Assembly: GCA_003221075.1 (NCBI GenBank)
Contig: QHUF01000262.1
Location: 1 to 12,882, forward strand
Direction of reading: 5' to 3'
DNA length: 12,882 bases
From: Gemmatimonadota bacterium
GTDB lineage: Bacteria > Gemmatimonadota > Gemmatimonadetes > Gemmatimonadales > GWC2-71-9
The number at the start of each line of letters is the position of its first letter. Position 1 is the first letter of the stretch. A program made the translations under genes and the position numbers. Under the pieces are notes generated by a model. It saw nothing but the letters and a program-made list of their open reading frames with translations. It made no database searches and was not told where the DNA came from. Positions 8,201 to 12,882 of the stretch are shown in pieces.

Positions 8201-8317
8201 GATCCCATCGTCAACGGGAACACGGCCGCGGTGGGCGGCTCCGGTGCCGTGGGCATCGATTTCGGCAATTTCCCCATGCCGCGCGGCGTCAACTTCGGCA
8301 TCAGCGTGGGGTTCTGA
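5243..8317 (+). CDS. SusC/RagA-family TonB-linked outer-membrane receptor
   Basis: This 1024-residue protein is the outer-membrane pore that imports large or complex solutes, powered by TonB/ExbBD. Residues 1-21 are a signal peptide (ends AFPQQ). Residues ~23-100 are a carboxypeptidase-D-like regulatory beta domain (TITGKVTSEQGTPLSGVSV). At ~100-109 is the linker LDAVVVTALG, which matches the LDEVVVTGYG signature of SusC proteins. The plug follows (~115-255) with LSGRVAGVDV, IVIRGISSI, PLIIMDGLPVD and AALYGIDAANGAIVIKTKRG. The rest is a beta-barrel ending in the terminal phenylalanine (GISVGF) recognised by the Bam machinery. It is 2 nt upstream of the SusD gene. There is no extra N-terminal signalling domain, so it is not of the sigma/anti-sigma-coupled type. 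The ATG at 5243 has only a weak GGAA about a dozen nt upstream. The substrate cannot be inferred. Confidence 0.96.
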   Translation: MKRLLPTLLGLVLVAGQAFPQQRTITGKVTSEQGTPLSGVSVTVKGTTTSTATTPQGDYSIAATAGQVLQFRLIGTALAERSVGTEDVINVQLRRVALDLDAVVVTALGQNAPARSVATAQQTVPGPEIAQTQRENFFNALSGRVAGVDVTSTSGVPGASSSIVIRGISSISSSNQPLIIMDGLPVDNRTVNTALLASDKNSTTAFSNRGVDFSNRASDLNSQDIETLTVLKGPEAAALYGIDAANGAIVIKTKRGRLGGGVQYSTSVRAERTTARYPLQRVYGLTTNVSGANASLQYFGAPYPAGTRFYDNLDGFLRTGFSQNHNLTFSGATADNTINYRLSTSFDKEAGVVRSSSYSRANITGSSQARINSWLTTDLSMIYSYVNNDQVYKGDIGPLMGLMLWPQNDDARNYLTAAGTRRLVTVIGAGTELDNPYYNVAKNKLNAKTNRLITNVGLIVTPFSWGNIKTNLGADTYTSQNLALRDPLSATGYTFNGLLDQADVITRNLNALTVLNVYDHPLTSSVSISGLVGNQVSDLKMTSDAQIGIGFMDPNFVSMNNTQTRSNSNTIEQRRLVSLFGQAVLNYKDYWYVTVTGRNDWTSTIPRPRNSFFYPSISSSFVFSDAFPSVRRFVTGKLRIGYAAVGKDARPYAYSPALESKTTSYGGYGYGFWGPNLKLKPEFKRSVEGGVELSFFNGRLGLDATAYRAVTKDQIVNDIRGPYATGFILFNLNGAATRSRGLELTVRGTPVSRPSFSWDMTLNWNSAGAIVTLLPNGIPESYVSDTWLYGNVRNGTQVGLSTMSLTGFFYLRNNQGKLLIDPATGLPVRSNAVSGNFVDRGYDRQPDFTIGLGNTFRFRRLSVDFLLDIRKGGDIFNATEHYLTTRGLSTETLDRDQPRVIDGVLRDGKENSANPTPNNIVFVPSVQTQYYTNMSEELFIEKDINWLRLRDITVRYEIPGKFLKARTASVFLTGTDLFIITNYTGLDPIVNGNTAAVGGSGAVGIDFGNFPMPRGVNFGISVGF

Positions 8318-8319
8318 CC

Positions 8320-9900
8320 ATGAAGACCACCCATACGACGTTGCTGCTTGGCATACTGGCGCTGACGGCCGGATGCAGCGACTTCCTCGATGTCAACACC
8401 AATCCCAACGGCCCGCAATCGGTGTCGGCGAATGTCTACCTGCCGCCGATGTTGCACTGGATGGTGACGTCACCGCAGTTCGACGGCCGATTTGTCGGGC
8501 ACTACACCCAGGAGTGGTACTCGACGTCGACGAATTTCAGCCCCGGACAAAGCTGGGGGAAAATGGGTTACGACGCGGGGAGTGATAACGGCGCGCAGCA
8601 GTGGCGCGACGTGTACTGGTCGCTCGGCCAGAACCTCGTCGACATGAACACAAAGGCTCAAGCCGAACAGCGCTGGGACCTCCTCGGCGTCGGGATGATC
8701 CTCAAGGCGTGGGGGTGGCAGGTGCTGACCGATCTCCACGGGGAGATCATCGTCAAAGAGGCGATCGATCCGACGCGGACGAAGTTCGATTACGACACCC
8801 AGCAGTACGCGTATGAGGAGGTCCAACGCCTGCTCGACAGCGCGATCGTACTCCTCAAGCGGACGGACGGCGCGGTCGACAGAGGGTTTCTGGCCGTGGG
8901 GGACCACATTTACGGCGGCGACCGCACCAAATGGCTGAAGCTGGCATACGGCATGCTGGCCTTGAATCTCAACCACTATTCAAATAAGGCGGCATACGAT
9001 CCAGCGCGCGTGATCGCCCTGGTCGATTCGTCATTCACCAGCAATGGCGACGACGCACTGCTGGCATACCCGTGCACGACGACGGATTTCCAGGACTGTA
9101 ACTTCTGGGGCCGCACGCGCAACAATATCACGCTGTACCGGCAGACACAGTTCGTAGTCGGTCTGATGAACGGCACCCGGTTCGGCGCCGTAGACCCGCG
9201 GATGAGCCGGATGTTGACGATGGACTCGGCGAATACCACCTACCGCGGTCTCGATGTCAACGCAACGGCCTCGGCTCCGTTCGGCGCGCTTTCGGTAGCG
9301 CAGCGGCCGAGGAATTTCTTCGGGTACCCGGCGGACACCGGGCTGGGCCTGCCGTCCCGGTATATCTTTGCCGACCGCTCCAAGATTCCCGTGATGACCT
9401 ACTCGGAGCTGCAGTTCATCAAGGCCGAAGCCGCACTGCGGCACGGCGATGCCGCGACTGCGCGCTCCGCGTACATCAACGGGATCTCCTCGCACATGGA
9501 CTTCGTGAACGCGCGGAACACGGATGCTGGTCAGACGCCGACGCAGATCACCGGGGCGGAGAAGGCGACGTTCCTCGCCGATACCAACATCGTTCCCGCG
9601 ACCATCACACTCTCACACATCATGTCGCAAAAGTACATCGCGCTGTGGGGATGGGGCCATAACGAGATCTGGATGGACATGCGCCGCTATCATTACACGG
9701 ACCTCGACCCCAGCGGGACAGAGGTATTCCGCGGATTTGCGCCGCCGATCACGCTTTTCCCGGACAATACCGGCGAGGTCGTACAGCGGATCCGGCCGAG
9801 GTTCAACTCGGAGTATGTCTGGAACCGTGACGCCCTCGACGCAATCGGCGGCTTGGCCAGCGGTTATCACACGACGGAACTCTGGATTACTCAACCATGA
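8320..9900 (+). CDS. SusD/RagB-family outer-membrane lipoprotein
   Basis: This 526-residue lipoprotein caps the SusC barrel and captures the substrate. The start at 8320 lies 2 nt after the SusC stop and gives a lipoprotein signal peptide with lipobox LTAGC (Cys19). The frame is open further upstream, but that part overlaps SusC. After the cysteine comes DFLDVNTNPNGPQSVSANVY, typical of the SusD-like_2 subgroup. Later motifs of this fold are GDRTKWLKLAYGMLALNL (TPR helices), SELQFIKAEAALRHGD, and HIMSQKYIALWGWGHNEIW followed by MDMRRYHY. Its length is normal for the family. Its stop overlaps the start of the DUF4397 gene by ATGA. The partner is surely the adjacent SusC. Confidence 0.95.
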   Translation: MKTTHTTLLLGILALTAGCSDFLDVNTNPNGPQSVSANVYLPPMLHWMVTSPQFDGRFVGHYTQEWYSTSTNFSPGQSWGKMGYDAGSDNGAQQWRDVYWSLGQNLVDMNTKAQAEQRWDLLGVGMILKAWGWQVLTDLHGEIIVKEAIDPTRTKFDYDTQQYAYEEVQRLLDSAIVLLKRTDGAVDRGFLAVGDHIYGGDRTKWLKLAYGMLALNLNHYSNKAAYDPARVIALVDSSFTSNGDDALLAYPCTTTDFQDCNFWGRTRNNITLYRQTQFVVGLMNGTRFGAVDPRMSRMLTMDSANTTYRGLDVNATASAPFGALSVAQRPRNFFGYPADTGLGLPSRYIFADRSKIPVMTYSELQFIKAEAALRHGDAATARSAYINGISSHMDFVNARNTDAGQTPTQITGAEKATFLADTNIVPATITLSHIMSQKYIALWGWGHNEIWMDMRRYHYTDLDPSGTEVFRGFAPPITLFPDNTGEVVQRIRPRFNSEYVWNRDALDAIGGLASGYHTTELWITQP

Positions 9901-10688
9901 TTAAGCCCATGAATGCATTTCGGATTGTCGCCACGCTGTTCGCGGCAGCGCTGTTCGCCGCGTGCGACAAGAATCCGGTCCAGGAGCTGCCATTCGCGCC
10001 GCTGCTGGACGCCCGTATCAAATTCTTCAACTTCGGCGTGGGTGCTCCCGGCGTGAATTTCTACGCCAATGACACCAAGATGACCGCGGTTCTGTCCGGC
10101 ACGGGGAGCGAGGCCACGACGGGCGTGTCGTACGGCGGCGTGGGTAATGGTGGCGCATACTCGCAGATCGCGGCCGACTCGTATGCGCTCACCGGTCGAA
10201 TTGCCGCCACTACCAACAAGGATCTGCCGATTGACACACTCCACGCGACCATCGCAGCCGGTAAGTATTACTCGTTTTATTTGAGCGGGTTCTACAATGG
10301 CACGACGAAAACCGTGGACGCGTTCATCCTCGAAGACCCTGTGGCGCCGCCGGCGGATTATAGCGTGGCCTATGTCCGATTTGTCAACACGATCGCGAAC
10401 ACGAGTCCGTTGATCTTGTATGCCCAATACGCAACCGGCGACACGACACGGGTGGATACCCTGACGACTGCCGTGGCGTACAAGGGAGCGACCACGTTTC
10501 TCACGCTACCAATGGGCGTCTACAACTTGCACGCGCGCTACAGCGACTCGACCGCAACCAGGTTCCGGAGAGATGCGGTCAGCTTCTTGGGAGGCAGACT
10601 GTACACCGTGGGCGCAAGGGGTGACATGACGATAACATCGACGACGGCGACGAACCGCCCCTTTTTCGACGTCACAGCGAACCGGTAA
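9897..10688 (+). CDS. DUF4397-domain lipoprotein, third gene of the Sus operon
   Basis: This 263-residue lipoprotein has lipobox LFAAC (Cys23 from the ATG at 9897; Cys19 if translation starts at the ATG at 9909). I keep 9897 because its ATGA overlap with the SusD stop favours coupled translation. Two immunoglobulin-like beta modules of DUF4397 type are visible. The first starts DARIKFFNFGVGAPGVNFYA (residues ~40-150). The second starts VAYVRFVNTIANTSPLILYA (~155-250) and ends with GGRLYTVGARGDMTI. Its role is probably as an accessory surface glycan- or ligand-binding protein, like the variable third proteins of Sus operons; this is inference from position. A degraded second copy of its 3' end lies at 11290-11368. 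The gene ends 3 nt before the convergent thioredoxin-like gene, leaving no room for a separate terminator. Confidence 0.85.
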   Translation: MIKPMNAFRIVATLFAAALFAACDKNPVQELPFAPLLDARIKFFNFGVGAPGVNFYANDTKMTAVLSGTGSEATTGVSYGGVGNGGAYSQIAADSYALTGRIAATTNKDLPIDTLHATIAAGKYYSFYLSGFYNGTTKTVDAFILEDPVAPPADYSVAYVRFVNTIANTSPLILYAQYATGDTTRVDTLTTAVAYKGATTFLTLPMGVYNLHARYSDSTATRFRRDAVSFLGGRLYTVGARGDMTITSTTATNRPFFDVTANR

Positions 10689-10691
10689 CGC

Positions 10692-11267
10692 TCACTTCCA
10701 CACCGACGCCTTCTTCGCCCACGTGCTGTCCTGATAGCGCGTGGTGAACGCGCGACCCGTCGCCTTCAGCGAGGCGGGGTCGCCCGTCGCCTTGTACGGC
10801 GCGACGCCCGCCCAGTAGAGCGCCTCCGGCGCGGCGTCGGTCTGTGACAGTCTCTCGACGATCTCCCGAAATAGTCGCTCGGCTTCCGCCCATTTCTGCT
10901 GTTGAAAGGCGATCCTCGCGCGACCCAGCATCAGCTGCCCCAGGAGATCATCCGCAGGAAGAAAGCCTTCGATCCGATGTTGCTCGACCGCGTCGAAATC
11001 GAGCAACAGAATCGTCGGGGTCCAGGGCGCCTGGTAGCGTTCGCCGTAGCGCTTGAACGACGCCGCATCATCCTTCACATGGACTCGTGCTGGAAGAAAG
11101 TTCTCGGTGACGAAGCGTACGATGCGCTCATCCGGCCACACCTCGGCATCCAGCCGAGCGCAGCCGCTTCACATCGGCGCGGCGCTGAAGTCCAGCAGCA
11201 CGGGCTTCTGCTGCGCCTTGGCATCCTTGAGGACTTGATCCACGTCGTGGCGGAAATTGATTTCCAT
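10692..11267 (-). CDS. Probable selenoprotein: thioredoxin-like protein with UxxC motif (in-frame TGA)
   Basis: Reading the TGA at 11169-11171 as selenocysteine gives one 191-residue protein from the ATG at 11267. That ATG is preceded by AAAGGAGG with 8 nt spacing, the best ribosome binding site in the window. The N-terminus is MEINFRHDVDQVLKDAKAQQ, then KPVLLDFSAAPM, U33, SGCARLDAEVW. The TGA thus sits exactly at the first position of a thioredoxin CxxC motif, and the second cysteine (C36) is intact. Downstream is the cis-proline region WTPTILLLD (TPT at 83-85), then a conserved-looking RIEGFLP. Residues ~110-191 are a helical, TPR-like tail ending KKASVWK. The frame is intact on both sides of the TGA, unlike a decaying gene. 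A hairpin downstream of the TGA resembles a bacterial SECIS. No signal peptide is seen, so it is probably a cytoplasmic redox protein. The alternative is a Cys-to-stop mutation or base error. An annotation stopping at the TGA would start it at an internal GTG (11141). Confidence 0.72.
11142..11171 (-). promoter_or_regulatory. UGA plus SECIS-like hairpin
   Basis: On the minus strand the UGA (11171-11169) is followed by 10 nt. Then comes CUCGGC (11158-11153), a 5-nt loop UGGAU (11152-11148) and GCCGAG (11147-11142), a perfect 6-bp stem. The loop begins 16 nt after the UGA and has G at its second and third positions. This agrees with the published bacterial SECIS rules as I recall them (apical loop of 3-14 nt, G among its first two bases, 16-37 nt from UGA). 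A weaker GGC/GCC pair could extend it below an internal loop. The bulged U of the E. coli fdhF element is not seen. The stem also encodes ARLDAE, so protein constraint could make part of it by chance. Confidence 0.6.
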
Positions 11268-11275
11268 ACGTCGAT

Positions 11276-11283
11276 CCTCCTTT
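11276..11283 (-). promoter_or_regulatory. Strong Shine-Dalgarno deciding the start of the selenoprotein gene
   Basis: AAAGGAGG on the minus strand, 8 nt before the ATG at 11267, is a near-perfect anti-16S match. It shows that translation starts upstream of the in-frame TGA, so the TGA is met by ribosomes rather than lying outside the gene. Confidence 0.85.
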
Positions 11284-11289
11284 CCTTCG

Positions 11290-11368
11290 TACACCGCTGG
11301 GGGGATATCACCATCACCTCACGACGGCGACGAACCGGCCCTTCCTGGATAATACCGCCAACCGGTAG
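11290..11368 (+). pseudogene. Decayed second copy of the DUF4397 gene 3' end
   Basis: This stretch reads YTAGG-DITITS, then after a 1-nt deletion TTATNRPFLDNTANR and a TAG stop. The intact gene ends GDMTITSTTATNRPFFDVTANR and stop (10602-10688). A 17-nt block, ACGACGGCGACGAACCG, is identical at 10641-10657 and 11321-11337. Two codons and one further base are missing in the copy, and several bases differ, so the duplication is not recent or came from a diverged paralogue. Only the last ~25 codons remain. It lies directly upstream of the phosphoesterase gene and just in front of the selenoprotein gene's start on the other strand, so that gene's promoter must lie in or beyond it. Confidence 0.8.
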
Positions 11369-11429
11369 AGAGTCACTGGAGGACCTCGACCGGACCCCTC
11401 GGGGCCCGCGGGGGTATCCGCGAAAGATC

Positions 11430-12743
11430 ATGAATCGCCGCACCTTCCTGACGAACGCTGCGAGCGCCGCCGGCGCCATCGCGCTCGGCTGCCGGCCCAC
11501 CGGCCCTGATGCCCCGCTCATCACATCCTCATTGGTCGCACTGCCCGACCCCGCCTCGTCCGGGATCGACCATGTGGTCGTGTTCATGATGGAGAACCGC
11601 TCGTTCGATCATCTCCTCGGCTGGCTGCCAAATGCCGACGGACGGCAGACGGGGCTGACTTACCTCGATACCGCCGGCGTCCCGCACTCGACGTTTCCGC
11701 TCGCGCCCGACTTCCAGGGCTGTGGCTATAAGGATCCCGATCACTCCTACGCCGGTGGACGGGTGGAATACGACGGCGGAGCGTGCGACGGCTGGCTGCG
11801 CGTCAATGACGTGTTCTCGATTGGCTACTACCGCCAGGAGGATCTCGGTTTCCTCGGTCACGCAGTCTTCGACTGGACGTCCTTTGACCGCTACTTCTGC
11901 GCGATCCTCGGACCGACGTTCCCCAATCGCATTTACCAGCACGCGGCACAGACGGATCGGATCGCCAACACGCCGCAATTGTCGCAGCTCCCCACGATCT
12001 GGGACCGCCTCGCCGCGCGGGGACTGGACGGTCGCTACTACTTCACTGATGTGCCGTTCCTCGGGTTGTGGGGCGGGAAGTATGTGCCGATCAGCCGTCC
12101 CATCAGCGCATTCTTCGTTGACTGCGCGGCAGGGACGCTCCCGCACGTCGCGTTCGTCGATGGCAGTTTCCTCCAGGAGCTGACGGGGACGGGGGCGGAC
12201 GACCATCCGCATGGTGATGTGCGCAGGGGCGAAGCGATGATGAACCGCATCTACGCGGCGGTGACAAGCAGCCCCGCGTGGAGCCGGACAGTGCTCGTCA
12301 TCAACTTCGATGAGTGGGGTGGATTCTTCGACCACGTCGCACCGCCCGTGGCGCCGATTCCGCCGGCCGACCTCGCGGCCGGCAACGCGGACGGCCGGCT
12401 CGGCTTTCGCACACCCACGTTGCTCATCTCACCATTCGCGCGCCGCGGGCAGACGTCGCACGCGCAGTACGACCACACATCCGTGCTCCGCATGATCGAG
12501 TGGCGGTGGGGACTGGACCCGCTCACCGTGCGCGATGCAACGGCCAACAACCTGGCTGATGAGTTGGACTTCACGCAGCCTGATCCGTCGCCCGGGCCCG
12601 TCTACACCGTCCCCGACGTCATCGGCAGGTTTTGCCCGATCTCCCCGACCGACATCGTGACGGCCGCCGGGCTAAGCCCCGGCGGGCGGGCCCACTGGAG
12701 GACGCTACGCGAGGTCGCGCGGCGGCATGGGTGGAGAGCCTAG
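11430..12743 (+). CDS. Tat-exported PF04185 phosphoesterase (phospholipase C/acid phosphatase family)
   Basis: This 437-residue protein belongs to the alkaline-phosphatase-like phosphoesterase family that includes bacterial non-specific phospholipases C and AcpA-type acid phosphatases. The ATG at 11430 was chosen because it opens a twin-arginine signal (NRRTFLTNAASAAGAIALGC), whose last residues also form a lipobox (Cys21); the longer open frame upstream only crosses the antisense of the selenoprotein gene. Family motifs are ENRSFDH at 55-61 (metal-binding Glu/Asn), a DDHPHGD block near 257-263 and NFDEWGGFFDHVAPP near 292-306 (metal-binding Asp/Glu and His). It likely cleaves phosphodiesters or phosphomonoesters in the periplasm or at the outer membrane; lipid or phosphate scavenging is inference. 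It is much shorter than the ~700-residue Pseudomonas PlcN/PlcH and lacks their C-terminal beta domains. The ribosome binding site is weak. Confidence 0.88.
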   Translation: MNRRTFLTNAASAAGAIALGCRPTGPDAPLITSSLVALPDPASSGIDHVVVFMMENRSFDHLLGWLPNADGRQTGLTYLDTAGVPHSTFPLAPDFQGCGYKDPDHSYAGGRVEYDGGACDGWLRVNDVFSIGYYRQEDLGFLGHAVFDWTSFDRYFCAILGPTFPNRIYQHAAQTDRIANTPQLSQLPTIWDRLAARGLDGRYYFTDVPFLGLWGGKYVPISRPISAFFVDCAAGTLPHVAFVDGSFLQELTGTGADDHPHGDVRRGEAMMNRIYAAVTSSPAWSRTVLVINFDEWGGFFDHVAPPVAPIPPADLAAGNADGRLGFRTPTLLISPFARRGQTSHAQYDHTSVLRMIEWRWGLDPLTVRDATANNLADELDFTQPDPSPGPVYTVPDVIGRFCPISPTDIVTAAGLSPGGRAHWRTLREVARRHGWRA

Positions 12744-12802
12744 ACTTGACTTTTCCCGGCCATCCGGCAATCGTTCTGCCGAGCGAAAAAGCCAGACCGA
12801 GT

Positions 12803-12839
12803 GAGGACCTGGGACAGCGTCTCAGGTCCTCCTTCTTTT
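12803..12839 (+). terminator. Intrinsic terminator after the phosphoesterase gene
   Basis: GAGGACCTG (12803-12811) pairs perfectly with CAGGTCCTC (12823-12831). GGAC/GTCT inside continues the stem through one G-U pair to a 3-nt AGC loop, making 13 pairs. The pyrimidine-rich CTTCTTTT follows directly. This marks the 3' end of the phosphoesterase transcript, 60 nt after its stop. The remaining ~40 bases to the window edge show no gene I can support. Confidence 0.88.
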
Positions 12840-12882
12840 GGCCTCGCTCACCGGCGCCGGAATCACAGGTCGCGGCGCACCG

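Noticed and set aside
10692..11141. A short thioredoxin-like gene starting at the internal GTG (11141)
   Set aside because: The GTG lies inside a conserved-looking stretch (DAEVWPDE) after the active site, and the product would lack the redox motif. The strong ribosome binding site lies upstream at 11276-11283.
11383..11420. GC-rich palindromic stretch (CCCCTCGGGG, CCCGCGGG) before the phosphoesterase
   Set aside because: The inverted repeats are short and there is no T-run, so it is not a credible terminator; it is most likely composition.
10902..11429. The long upstream extension of the phosphoesterase frame
   Set aside because: It crosses the antisense of the selenoprotein gene and the DUF4397 remnant. 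The ATG at 11430 starts a clear Tat signal peptide, so the extension is not coding.
12822..12882. An open minus-strand frame entering from the right edge and ending in a TGA at 12822-12824 (GAPRPVIPAPVSEAKRRRT)
   Set aside because: It could be the tail of a convergent gene, but only 19 residues are visible, they match no family I know, and they run into the terminator stem.

Overview
The window looks like a piece of a high-GC Gram-negative chromosome that uses SusC/SusD-type outer-membrane uptake. High GC combined with SusCD pairs, many exported lipoproteins and secreted HEAT-repeat proteins suggests Gemmatimonadota or a relative. This is inference from gene content; no rRNA or marker gene is present to fix it.

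Layout, left to right. (1) 1-730, plus strand: the C-terminal part of an AMP-forming acetyl-CoA-synthetase-like enzyme, cut by the window edge. (2) 695-4426, minus strand: a block of three genes read right to left: a PF10127-type (RlaP/YcgL-like) nucleotidyltransferase, an exported beta-propeller-like protein and an exported HEAT-repeat protein. The last two overlap by ATGA. (3) 4449-5214, plus strand: a gene graveyard. It holds the 3' half of a DUF6498-type membrane protein gene, 5'-truncated exactly where the nucleotidyltransferase gene begins and frameshifted at a run of ten G, followed by a small membrane-protein gene that seems to have lost its middle. (4) 5243-10688, plus strand: a compact uptake operon of a SusC/RagA TonB-dependent receptor, a SusD/RagB lipoprotein and a DUF4397-type lipoprotein, with a 2-nt gap and then an ATGA overlap. 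(5) 10692-11267, minus strand: a thioredoxin-like gene with an in-frame TGA where the first cysteine of a CxxC motif should be. (6) 11290-11368: a decayed second copy of the 3' end of the DUF4397 gene. (7) 11430-12743, plus strand: a Tat-exported PF04185 phosphoesterase (phospholipase C/acid phosphatase family), followed by a strong intrinsic terminator.

The most interesting item is the thioredoxin-like gene. With the TGA read through, a perfect Shine-Dalgarno leads into a 191-residue protein with the motif U-S-G-C, an intact TPT cis-proline region and a helical tail. A 6-bp perfect hairpin with a G-containing loop begins 10 nt after the TGA, where a bacterial SECIS element should be. I read it as a probable selenoprotein that a standard gene caller would report as a 5'-truncated protein. 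It is also flanked by two copies of the DUF4397 3' end, which suggests that it was placed by duplication or insertion between the Sus operon and the phosphoesterase.

The SusC, SusD and DUF4397 proteins would work together at the outer membrane. The substrate cannot be told from this window, because no glycosidase, peptidase or sigma/anti-sigma pair lies next to them.
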